Assembly (NCBI GenBank): GCA_034401135.1
Contig: JAWZSP010000007.1
Coordinates: 1,674,001 to 1,738,000 of the forward strand
Reading direction: 5' to 3'
Length of the DNA stretch: 64,000 nucleotides
DNA from: Volutella citrinella
Lineage: Eukaryota > Ascomycota > Sordariomycetes > Hypocreales > Nectriaceae
Made by a program: the position numbers and the translations under genes. This document shows, in pieces, positions 43,256 to 53,000 of this stretch (within the stretch, counting starts at the first letter, position 1; every line of letters begins with the position of its first letter). The notes below the pieces were generated by a model that saw nothing but the letters and a program-made list of their open reading frames with translations, ran no database searches and was not told the DNA's origin.

Positions 43256-44281
43256 TTACTCTTGTACCTTGATAACCACCTTTCCCTTGGTCTTTCCGCC
43301 TTGGACCCTATCAAAGGCCTCGGAGAACTTATCAAAGGGCAGCACGCTATCAACCAAGGGGGTCATCTTTCCGGCGTCAATGAGCTTGGCAATCTCGGCC
43401 AGGTCGCTTCCACGCGGGGCCACGAGGTACCACTCTCCCTTGGCCAGCTCCTTGGTCTCGCCCTCAGGCTTGCTCGCCCCAGGCTGGCCGGCGATGCTGA
43501 GTATGACTCCGCCGTTCTTGACGGCGGCCCAACTCTGCGCGGTGGTTGAGCCGCCCACACAGTCGAGAACAAGGTCGGCCTCGCGGGCGGCGGGATCCTC
43601 CTTGGCCCATTGGTCCAACGGCTGTGCCGAGTAGTCGACAACCTCGGTGGCGCCAAAGGCACGAACGGTTTCCTTCTTGGACGGCCCGCACACGGCGATG
43701 ACAGCGCCAGCTCCAGCAGCCGCGGCGAACTGGACGGCCCAGCTGCCGACGCCACCGCCGGCCCCGGTGACGATGACGCGCTGCTTGGCATTGGCCTCGC
43801 GGGCGGCCCGGTCGCCGCGGACAATGGCGGCGGCGTCGAGGGTGCCGTGCTCAAAGAGGCCCTGCCACGCGGTCAGGGAGCTGAGCGGGGTGGCGGCAGC
43901 GTCGGTCCAGGAGAGAGCGGCGGGCTTGCGGGCGAGGCTGGACTCCTTGGCGATGGTGTACTCGCGGAGGTTGCCCGTCCACAGGGGGTCCCCACGGAAG
44001 AAGACGTCGTCGCCGGGCTTGAAGCTGCCGCCGGAGGGGCCGGCCACGACGACGCCGGCGCACTCGGTGCACGGGACGCGCTCGCGCTCCTTGGGGAACA
44101 GGTTGGGGAAGTTGACCTCCCAGGTGAGCTCGTTGAGGCAGGGCGACGCGGCCTTGACTTGGATGAGGTAGTCGGTGGCGGCGTCTTTGATGGTGGGGAG
44201 GGGTGTGGTGGTGAGGATGAGGTTGGGGGAGGTCGGGTCGGGCTGGTGGATGGCCCGGATGGTCTTTGGAAGTGAAGCCAT
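43256..44281 (-). CDS. Zinc-independent MDR dehydrogenase (quinone-oxidoreductase-like)
   Basis: The single exon encodes 341 residues starting MASLPKTIRAIHQPDP. It has the medium-chain dehydrogenase layout: an N-terminal GroES-like domain (about 10-130, with AGVVVAGPSGGSFKPGDDVF) and a Rossmann domain with the glycine motif VTGAGGGVGSWAVQ at about 171-184. Cofactor-site features are AVCGPSKKETVRAFGATEVVDY and LVLDCVGGS. The structural-zinc cysteine cluster and the catalytic zinc ligands of alcohol dehydrogenases are absent, which points to the quinone-oxidoreductase/enoyl-reductase-like branch using NADPH. The ending GGKTKGKVVIKVQE is typical. It is cytosolic, and the substrate is unknown. 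Its start codon is about 800 bp from that of the Nudix gene on the other strand, so the two diverge from a common region. Confidence 0.9.
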   Translation of the reverse strand: MASLPKTIRAIHQPDPTSPNLILTTTPLPTIKDAATDYLIQVKAASPCLNELTWEVNFPNLFPKERERVPCTECAGVVVAGPSGGSFKPGDDVFFRGDPLWTGNLREYTIAKESSLARKPAALSWTDAAATPLSSLTAWQGLFEHGTLDAAAIVRGDRAAREANAKQRVIVTGAGGGVGSWAVQFAAAAGAGAVIAVCGPSKKETVRAFGATEVVDYSAQPLDQWAKEDPAAREADLVLDCVGGSTTAQSWAAVKNGGVILSIAGQPGASKPEGETKELAKGEWYLVAPRGSDLAEIAKLIDAGKMTPLVDSVLPFDKFSEAFDRVQGGKTKGKVVIKVQE

Positions 44282-45074
44282 GATGGATGCGATGGATTAA
44301 ATGGATGAAATGGAGGGGAATTTAGTTGTAAGTGTGTAAGTGTAAGTGGCTTGTACGTGTCAGTGTTTAATGGGGGGTAGAGTGTGGTCAAGTCTGGATG
44401 CTCGAGCTGACTCAAGGCGGCATTAAATACTTTTTCATTCACAATCAGGACGGCGCCTCGTGTGCTACATTGTTCCTATCTTGGCGATTCCTCGTCGCTC
44501 ACACCTCCGGAGCTCCCAGAGGAAAGTGAAGTAAGCTGTGATGCAACTCGCGACGCGAATCGAAGCGCCGATGATGATGACCCCGCTATGCGTCACTGAT
44601 GGCGGGGTTTGGCCAGCCCAAGAATTGCCTAATTGGGGAAATAGAGCTGCGGCATGTGGCGGTGGTGGATGCACGGAATGTGCGGCCACCCTCAGATACC
44701 AGATCACTAATGAGCTCTTGAAAAACTTCTGCCGAGGCCCTAGCCCGCATTTCTTAGCTTTTTCCACTTACTCACAGCCCTCTGGGTCGTCTCTTGGTTG
44801 CCTACAAGTGTGTGGCTGGGAATGGACGGAATATACTCATGGTGGAGCGCCTGTGAAACTGCCTTGGCTCCAGACTCGGGCGCGGGCCATGTTGGCGGCG
44901 GCTCTAGGCTAGGCACCGAAGCTGGTGGATGACTACAAGAGCTGCATCATACATCAGCTCGACCGTCCTCGAAGCTTGGATAAAACAACAATATTGATTG
45001 CCGTTGAGCACCTTGATCAGAGCATCCGAAGGCATAAACGAGAAAGAAAGACACTTGAGACACACGGCGCAACA
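44282..45074. promoter_or_regulatory. Divergent promoter region, dehydrogenase / Nudix
   Basis: These 790 bp lie between two divergent start codons. No gene is seen. It contains gaattgcctaattgggg at about 44620, similar to aattgccaattgggg at about 31293 in the gene desert, which may be chance. Confidence 0.4.
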
Positions 45075-45701
45075 ATGACCGAGGCACAGCCAACGCAGAG
45101 CAGCCTCCCAGAGTTCGACTTCACCTCGGACGCCTCCCTGGCCGAGTACAAGGTGCCCGGCCCCCAGTGGCTAAAGACCAACGAGAAGACGTGGGACGCC
45201 GTGGCCTCGGGCGTGCTCGTTTTTGACGCCCAGAACCGGCTCCTCCTGCTGCAGCGCGCGGCTCACGACAGCATGCCCAACCGGTGGGAGGTGCCCGGCG
45301 GCGCAGTCGACGACGAGGACCCGAGCATCCTATACGGCGCCGCGCGGGAGCTGTGGGAGGAGGCCGGGCTCGAGGCCACGCACTTCCGGCGCATCGTCGT
45401 CGACGGCCTCGACGGGAAGCCCGGCGCCGTCTTCACGAACCGCACCGGCCGCCGCTTCTACTGCAAGTTCTCCTTCGAGGCCGACGTGCGGGACACGTCG
45501 GCGGTGCGCCTCGATCCCAACGAGCACCAGGATTATGTTTGGGTCACCGAGGACGAGGCCGCCAATCAGGCAGTCGGCGACCGGGAGGTGCCCCTGACGA
45601 ATGCGCTGATGAGGAATCTTGTGCGCAAGGGATTCGAGGCGAGGCGGGCGGCTCAGGGAGGGGATGGAGGCGAGTCTCGGCAGGGTGGATCTGGAGGGTG
45701 A
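45075..45701 (+). CDS. Nudix hydrolase
   Basis: The product is 208 residues, starting MTEAQPTQSSLPEFDF at the ATG in context caacaatgac. The frame is open upstream, but that part has no homology. The Nudix box runs from about Gly75 to Leu99: GGAVDDEDPSILYGAARELW followed by EEAGL. It keeps the catalytic R-E-x2-E-E-x-G-L core (Arg91, Glu92, Glu95, Glu96). The spacing between Glu81 and Arg91 is nine rather than seven residues. The preceding VASGVLVFDAQNRLLLLQRA and RWEVPGG are typical. It hydrolyses a nucleoside-diphosphate-linked compound using Mg2+ or Mn2+. The substrate cannot be inferred. The C-terminal tail is Arg/Gly-rich and probably disordered. It is followed, tail to tail, by the MFS gene. 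Confidence 0.9.
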   Translation: MTEAQPTQSSLPEFDFTSDASLAEYKVPGPQWLKTNEKTWDAVASGVLVFDAQNRLLLLQRAAHDSMPNRWEVPGGAVDDEDPSILYGAARELWEEAGLEATHFRRIVVDGLDGKPGAVFTNRTGRRFYCKFSFEADVRDTSAVRLDPNEHQDYVWVTEDEAANQAVGDREVPLTNALMRNLVRKGFEARRAAQGGDGGESRQGGSGG

Positions 45702-46028
45702 GGGAGAAGTTGTAGATTTCATTCAAGATTATCTCATTATGAATCCAATGCGTCATCCAAGATTATATTATTATCAATCCAATTTGCCATCCATCATAAC
45801 ATCTACCGTCTCTGGCTGCCGCCAGGTAAATTAGACACTACCGAGAGAATGAATGCCTTGGAATAGAACAGTCAATAAAACCATCCGTCTCATTCTTTTG
45901 TGCTAATCATGGACAAGGCGATACCTGTCGCTCATTGTCTTGTCATCTCATCATGTGCTTGAGGAATATTTGTCCTCAAGCCTAGTATAATGCTGGGTTG
46001 TATGAAATAAAAAAACATTTGCTTTTGA
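45702..46028. other. Short convergent intergenic region
   Basis: This is AT-rich, with two copies of an attat/aatccaat stretch around 45735-45785. It holds the 3' ends of the Nudix and MFS genes. No gene is seen. Confidence 0.5.
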
Positions 46029-47575
46029 TTAGATGATGCTCTTGAAAGAGAGCCACGACTCAAGGAGCAGTGCCCGGGCGGCAAAGAAACAGACACCGCC
46101 CATGAAGACGATGGCGGTCAACAGTCCGGCAAGGGCCTGGGCGCCCATGCTGTCCAGCATGAGACCGTTGAGTGGGAGCGAAATAAGGAGCGAGAAGCTG
46201 ATGGAGAAGTTCATGGTTCCTGCGGGCAGGTCAGTCAACTACCGACTCAATGTTAATGATGAAGCTTGGGCTCGACTCACCATAGTACCGTCCATATTCC
46301 TTGGGCTCGCAAGTCTTTCCAAGACAGACTAAGACATGTTAGCGAATAGAAACAAGGCTAAATGCAAGCGATGACACGAACCTGGTGTGATGGAGAGGAA
46401 GGATCCCGAGCCGAACCCCCACATGGCAGCAAAGGCATAGAGCACCGGGGCTGACGTGTTGAAGGGAATGAACATGGTGCCCATGCAGATGACGGTCACC
46501 ATCAAGCATACGAGGAGCACGTTGAAGGCGCCGAATCTATCGCCCAACAGCCCGGGGATGATACGCCCGGCGAACGACGTGGCGCCCATGACGGCGAGCA
46601 GAGTGAAGCCGTCCTGGGCAGAGAAGCCAGCACCGGTGGAGATGCTGGGCAGCAGGCCGGCGATGCCAAAGATGGCAAACTCGAACAGGAACATGCCGGC
46701 GGTGACGAAGTTGAAAGCAGGCTTGCGGAAGGCGGCGAGGTCGAGGCTGGCGCCCTTGGGCTTCTGGTTGGCGCCGCCGAGGGAGGCGAGGAGGCGCGGG
46801 AAGGGCAGGAAGCACAGGACACCCGTGCCCATTGCGCCGGCGGAGATGAAGGCGAGGATGCGGATGGACCAGGCCCAGCCCAGCGTGGTGAAGGTGGTGC
46901 GCAGCAGGATGGGGAAGATGATGTTGCCGACGGACGAGCCGGCGAGGGCGATGCCCATGGCGAGCCCCCTCCTGCGCACAAAGAGCTTCCCGACGACGGC
47001 GACGGCGACGACCATGGTGCAGGCGCTGCCGACGCTGCCAAAGACGCCCAGGCAGAGCATGAACTGCCAGTAGTGCCGGCACTGGGCGAGGAGGAGGAAC
47101 ATGGCCGTGGTCAGGGCCGTGGCCACGACGCTCATGACGCGTGTGCCGTAGCGGTCGAACAGGGGGCCGACCTGGATGTTGAAGCCCAGGCTGAGGAAGA
47201 GGTAGACGCCGCTGATCCAGCCGACCTCGCCCGTCGAGTAGCTGCTCAGCTGGTTGAGGCTGAGGTACGACTGCACCGTGCCGAGGGACTGCATGAAGCC
47301 TGCGAGCAGTTAGTCAATGGCCGTCTTACACGGGACGAGGGAAGTCAAGATATACCAAAAGACGGAATCAGAAAGAGAAAGGCGCCCAGGACGCACAGCC
47401 ATGCGGCCGCGCTGCTCTCAATGTCCTTGGCGCCAGACTGTGATCGAGTCTCTGGGTCGCGCTCGGCGTTGGAGATGGCCATGGCGAGCGGCGTCGGCGT
47501 CACGCTCACCTCGTCGACGGACCGCCGCCGCTGCTCGTCCTCGGTGGGTTGTGCATCTTCCAGGTGGTGGCCCAT
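46029..47575 (-). CDS. MFS transporter, monocarboxylate-transporter type, four exons
   Basis: Exons in transcription order are 47575-47356, 47299-46382, 46328-46281 and 46219-46029, giving 458 residues in frame with GT-AG borders. The N-terminal tail (MGHHLEDAQPTEDEQRR) is cytosolic and about 55 residues long. The first span is AAAWLCVLGAFLFLIPSFGF, and about 12 transmembrane helices follow. The MFS A-like loop is QVGPLFDRYGTRVMS between spans 2 and 3. The layout (long N-tail, ATFSGxxx-like SYLSLNQLSSYSTGEVGW between spans 1 and 2, SFAGRIIPGLLGDRFGAFN in the second half) is that of the fungal MCT/SLC16-like group, which carries monocarboxylates, vitamins or secondary metabolites. The substrate is not predictable. 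Exon 3 is only 48 nt. Confidence 0.93.
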
Positions 47576-48617
47576 TGCTGCTGCTGCTACTGCTGCTGCG
47601 TGGAAAGGCTGAGGCCGTGGTGTATTCTCTCGCCGCTCAGTGATGCCTTGATATCTCCGCCAGGTCGGACTACACTACGGATATCTTATAATTATACTCT
47701 ACTACTACCTACGATACTACCTCCTCCCACTCCGGTCGGTGGAGCGGGCGGGGGCCTCTGACTCAAAAGTCAATTTTTTCCCCCATCCTCTAGTCATGTA
47801 CGCCCTTGTGCACACATTTTCGGAAGGTCAAAGGAGGATGCCAACCCTTGGATCCCCAGTCCATGTCCGGGTTGGCGTCCACGTCCGCGCCGGTTGTGGC
47901 CCGGTCCCGTCTGCCATTGGCTGCAACTTCCGCCCACGGGTTCGTCCTTGCTCGGCTCCGGGCGCCGTTCCCGAGACCGGGGCGGCCTGGCAAGCTTTTA
48001 GAGGAAACGTCTAAAAAAGAAAATGCGCCAGAGCTTTTTTTAAGCCTTGGAGAGCCTTGATGAGCCGCCTTTATACGCTTTTGTAGCCGAGGCGCGCTCT
48101 AGTCTTGGTCATCTGGGCCCCAGCTCTCGCTCTCTAGATCTTGCGCCGGGAAGCAGCATGGGGGCAACAAGTCTTTGCACTAGCTGGGAGCCGTGCAAGA
48201 TACCTCAGCTTGTGTACAAATGAACTGGAATAAATGAAAACTGAAGAGATCGCTCTGTCCGAGTTGGACAACGACGCATTTGATCTCGACAATGGAATGC
48301 ATCTGTCAATCAAACTCATGTCTGATGAGCCGCCTGGACCATGGAACCTCTGGCTTGTAGAAAATTAGTTAATGCCTGTTTGGTAATATCTAGGACCCCC
48401 AGAGGCAAAGCGGCGGGCTGCAAGTTTGTTGTCGTGCATAATGGCATCTGAAAAGCTGCATGTTGCGACGACCTGGAGGCTCTTGGGATGACTGCCTTGG
48501 TGACTCCAAGCCAGCTCTCCTATATGCCTGTCTGGTCCCTAAAGTGCTTTATAGCTATAGTACCCCCCTGTACGATTATCTAAACCTCAACTACAGTCTT
48601 CAAAGGTTGGAATAAGA
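47576..48617. other. Divergent region between MFS and HNH genes
   Basis: This 1-kb stretch separates the start codons of two divergent genes. No gene is seen. It is CT-rich just upstream of the MFS start (47650-47760). Confidence 0.5.
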
Positions 48618-50037
48618 ATGGCCTGGTCAGGTTACGTTAAGGATTACACAAGATTAGAGCAGGCCAACGACTGGACTGGGTCAGAGCAGGATAAGGAGCA
48701 GGACAGGATAAGGAGAAGGGCAGGATCAAATAAGAAACAGGGCAAGCAGGTGCAGCACGATGCTACTTTAGAGGAGCCAGCCACACATCTGTGTCCAGTC
48801 GATGAGTTAGAGGAGAAACTCGAACTGTCCAAAGCGATTGTGAAAATGATGCACGCTCCGTATAATGAAGACTCCGAAGTCACTTCACTTCACCGTGCGG
48901 CAATCATGATCATGCCAATTGCCCACCTCCGTCACCTCAAGCGCGGTACGGTCCAAAGCGTCCGGCAATGCTTCGACAGCATCGAACCATGGCTTTACTT
49001 CTGTATGTATTTATTCTTCGATTTTTACCGTTATGATGCTAACAGAGGAACCAGTTCTCAAGGGTATAATCAAGAACCCCAATGTCGTGCCGGCCGGATC
49101 CAGCAAGCAGAGCGAGGAAGGCATCACCAAGAAGCGGAAGGCCAGCACCATCTCTTCCAACCCTTCGACAACTTCAACCAACGAGGCGAGCCGAGCGAAT
49201 ATCCCTCGCTCCAGGCCCCAAAGACAAGCCGTGAGTTTTTTTTTTTCCCCTTTTCAATGGTCCATCATCGGTCTATGTACTAAGCCTTCATAGTGTCTTG
49301 AACGAGATGGCCAAGCATGCATCGTCACCAGGATGCCGGACCCCGAGGCATGCCACATAGTTCCCTTTGCCATCAATTCAAACGAGCGAAATCGGGAAAA
49401 CATGATGAAATACATCCAGATGACTGAACACATTATTGGCAATGAAGAAGCAGGCCACCGTGACGAGCTTCTTAGCACCTCGCTGGGCTGTTCGGACAAG
49501 AGCTGGAATATGATCACCCTGAACCCAACACTTCATACCTGGTGGGGCAAAGCACGTTTCGGCTTCAAATGCCTTGGCATCCTACCCGCCGGGGGTGACA
49601 AGGCCACGCTTCAACTTCAATTCCATTGGCTCCCAATCAATGGCGATAAACCTCATTCGACTGCCACTTTCGAGTCGGACAAAATCCGAGAATTGATCTC
49701 GGTCCCAGAGGTCCCTCACTTGGAAGGTGTGCGAGCTTTCAACAGCCACTCTCAAGTTGTCATCACCGGCGACGTTTACATGGTCACATTGGATGAGGAA
49801 GAGGCCCCGAAGATGAAGGCAATGATTGATCTTCAATGGGTGGTTGTGCAGTTGGCTGCAATCTCGGGGGCGGCAGCTTGGCCGGAGCTGCTGAAGCATC
49901 CAGAAGACCCAGACAGCGATTTTCAACGCATGCTTTTGGGGGAGAAGATGTTTGCAACTGGGGCTTGGGCATCCCTGCAGGGATCGGATTCTGACGAGGA
50001 CGTCGATGAGAGACCGGGCATGCAGGGCGAGGACTAG
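48618..50037 (+). CDS. Fungal HNH-endonuclease-domain protein, three exons
   Basis: Exons 48618-49002, 49055-49230 and 49294-50037 (donors GTATGT and GTGAGT) encode 434 residues in frame. The domain is in exon 3. It consists of CLERDGQACIVTRMPDPEAC, then HIVPF, then WNMITLNPTLHTWWGKARFG and FKCLG, which is the HNH_2 type found in large families of fungal proteins. The N-terminal part (MAWSGYVKDYTRLEQ, then Glu/Lys/Arg/Gln-rich) is low-complexity and encoded by a purine-rich repetitive tract. The true start may therefore be further downstream, for example near MMHAPYNEDSEV. The C-terminus is acidic (GSDSDEDVDERPG). These proteins are nuclease-like, but most have no assigned job in fungi. A nuclear role is inferred only. 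Confidence 0.8.
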
Positions 50038-53000
50038 CAGCCTCGCGCACCGAGCAGGCCCCTGGCCTTGAGCCAAAAGGACAATCGAGCCCCAGTGACG
50101 CCGCCGGAGAGAGAGTTGCAAGACCGGACCGGCTCCCCCTTGAAGGCTCCCCCTTGAAGGCTCCCCCTTGAAGTCTCCTCCGCCACTCCCCAGGTAGGCA
50201 GCCGCGGCAAGAAGGTCACCGACGAGAACTCTCCTTTTCAGGGGGACTGAGTGGTCGAACGAACCAACAGTTTCCCACTTGCCAAATCCCGATAGATATC
50301 CCGCATGTAATTCTGAGCCCCTACTCCTAATTTGCTCTGACCTGCTCGCTCCTAACCTGCTCTGCTCCTAACCTTCTCTGTGCTAATCCTTTGCTAATAC
50401 TTTGCTATGCTAACTCTTTGATGCCCTAATCCTGAGCTGCCCTGACCTGAAGCACTGTTCCCATGCTAATCGCCACCCCAAGTGACAAGGTTTGACCCAA
50501 CATGGTTCAGCTGATTCTCTAGACAGCCCGACACGAATGGACATCGACGACACTCTACCAAAAGACGAGCATTGGTCCCGCGAGGTGGTGCGGAGAAGGT
50601 CAGAGCAGGCGACCGAGACCGCCGACTGTGCTCCAAACTTTCAAGACTATAGGTAACTGTTCATGTAATCGTACAAAGGGAAGACTACAGCTATGTAGGA
50701 AGCACTTGGGAGACCTGACGGGCAAACAGGAGAGCCGACTTGGAGTAACCAAGCCAGCCATCCCACGAGCCTCGTCGCAAGCTTTTCAGATGTCATTATA
50801 CACGACACGCTCACCGAACTGCGTCTTTCAATATTCCTATGCAATCATGTGACCGAAGCTGCGATGCTAAACCCATGCACCCCATCATTCAGCCGTGTGT
50901 TGACATGGCGACTCATCCAATATCTAGGGGAAGTCGCTTGAACCCCTCTGGATCTCATAGATCACTTGCAACTACGTCATGGACTGGTTGATATTCAACC
51001 AGTTATTACTCGATGACCATTTTTGGAGGGATTCATAGGGAACAATGAGATCCTACATATCGATGGCATATGTGCAATGACGTCTGAGTTCGCAGCCTGC
51101 CTTCTGGTACCAGTGCGGCTGTCCCTGCAGTCTGCGCTGGCACGTTGATCAATGGATTCATCTGGGGCTTGTCCATCATCAGATCGATGAGCTGGCCCGC
51201 CCAGGTGTCTGTCGCAGGCATGTTCCATGCAATTCAAGATTGGGTGCGCGGCTGTTCGTAGCGATCGTCAGGGTCCATCTGGTTCGCCTCACAATGCAGT
51301 GGCTATCGATCGGCACCGTCACCATCCCACCAGCCAAGGCCGGTCCGCTAGTCGGCAGTAATAATGGCCAAGAAACACGGCGACGCGCGACGTGTCGTGG
51401 CCGACCAATTGTCCAATGCTCATTGGAAGGCAATCTAGGGCTGAGAATGGGCAAATGACTTGACTGGCGCCGTTGAAAATACGGCAATCCTTGTCAGTTC
51501 TCCGGCCCGTCGTGACCTAGGGATCCCGGCCTGATACAGAGCCTGGAAGCTCGGGCGCCGTCCTTGGCCCGGGGTCGGTCATCACCGAACACGGGCCGGG
51601 GTGGTTCAGCGACTGTCGCCGGCGGGCTGTTTGAGAGCCCTCGGTGGATTCTTGGTGGCTTACTAGCGGGCTTCTGGTGCTTCTGGCGACCTTCTACGAG
51701 AAAGACAAATAACCTGGAAGTCAACCAGGCCCAGCACGGGCCTGCCTGGAGGCTGGCGGCATTTGCAGCTCCGTCAAATTGTCAATGTTTCCTGGCCGTA
51801 ACCTGATTCAGTCTTGTTTCGTCTGTCGCACAGACGCAATGACCCATGGAGACGATGCCCGGGCAAAAGGATTGAAGGCAATAGCGTCCACTCTACCATG
51901 CGGTTGATTTCTTGGATGTAGACAGTGGCAAGTGGGAGGTTTAGTCAGAAGTCGCCCACGCAGGGAGATGCTTGCAGGGAGCATGAGATAAGGCTTTACC
52001 ATGGCCGCGCTGCTGGGTAACGGGAACGGGAACCACAGCCAGCGCATAAAAGATCTCAGCGATCGCCGGTTTGTTTTTATTCCCTGGCACCGCCTGTTCC
52101 CGATGCGGCTCCGGTGCTGGCGTTTCTGCTCGGGGCTATGCCTGTTGCGAATGGCCCAGGGCAACTTCCAAGGCGCTTGTCGTCGCCGCGAAGGGGTGGA
52201 GATGATCGGCGCGGCGATGAGCTGGCGCCAGCGGCGGTCATGGGGGAATTGGATGAGGTCGAAACGGTGCCGGCGCAATTTGGAGCTCAGCGACGAGCCT
52301 AATGGGCAGCTCCAGCGACGATGCCTTCTCAGGCATGGAATGGGATGAAGCCATATGCCGCAGCTGAGGGACCTGGCCCCTGTGCCGATTACATCCACTG
52401 CTGCCTCACCATTGCTCTACGACCTACGGCTGCCCAACAGCCACCCCTCTCTGTGTGGTCCCGGCGTGCGTCAAAGCTCCAACTGCCCGGAAACAGCGTG
52501 ATTCCTGCTTGCTACAGACCGTCTGAAGGTGAAACATGAAACCTGGCGGAGGGGATGGGACGTGCGCAGAGCTCAGGGCCCAGGATGAGCTGAAGCTCTG
52601 TGCAGCCAGCCGGCCAGCCTTGCCTTGCTCTAGGCCAGATTGGAGCCTTGCCCCGTCATGGATATCACCGGTAGCCTGCATGAAAGAATGATGCTGAAGC
52701 TTGCCCATGATCCCTCTAAGCGCCCAGGCCGGGGTACAGCAAATAGCGCCGCGCTCTTTTGTGCTTGGCTGTTGGGCATTGGCCTGAGAGCAGGGCAGCA
52801 TTTGGTTGAGATGCTCATTGGCCAGCGGTAAGCTCGCCCTGGGCCGATGACAGCAACGGCCGCTCAGTGAGTGCTGCCATGACGCCCAGGGTCCAGGGTC
52901 CAGGGTCCGCCAGACATGGCGATTGATTGTGATTGATGATGGGAGAATTTCTGCCACCAGAGGAAAATGCCGTCATGGCCCGGCAGTCAGCATCCGGGCG

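Noticed and set aside
43610..44275. 221-codon Gly-rich plus-strand frame
   Set aside because: It is the antisense shadow of the dehydrogenase gene.
46456..47073. 205-codon plus-strand frame
   Set aside because: It is the antisense shadow of the MFS transporter. Its Met/Pro/Lys/Arg composition is typical of an antisense frame of a membrane protein gene.
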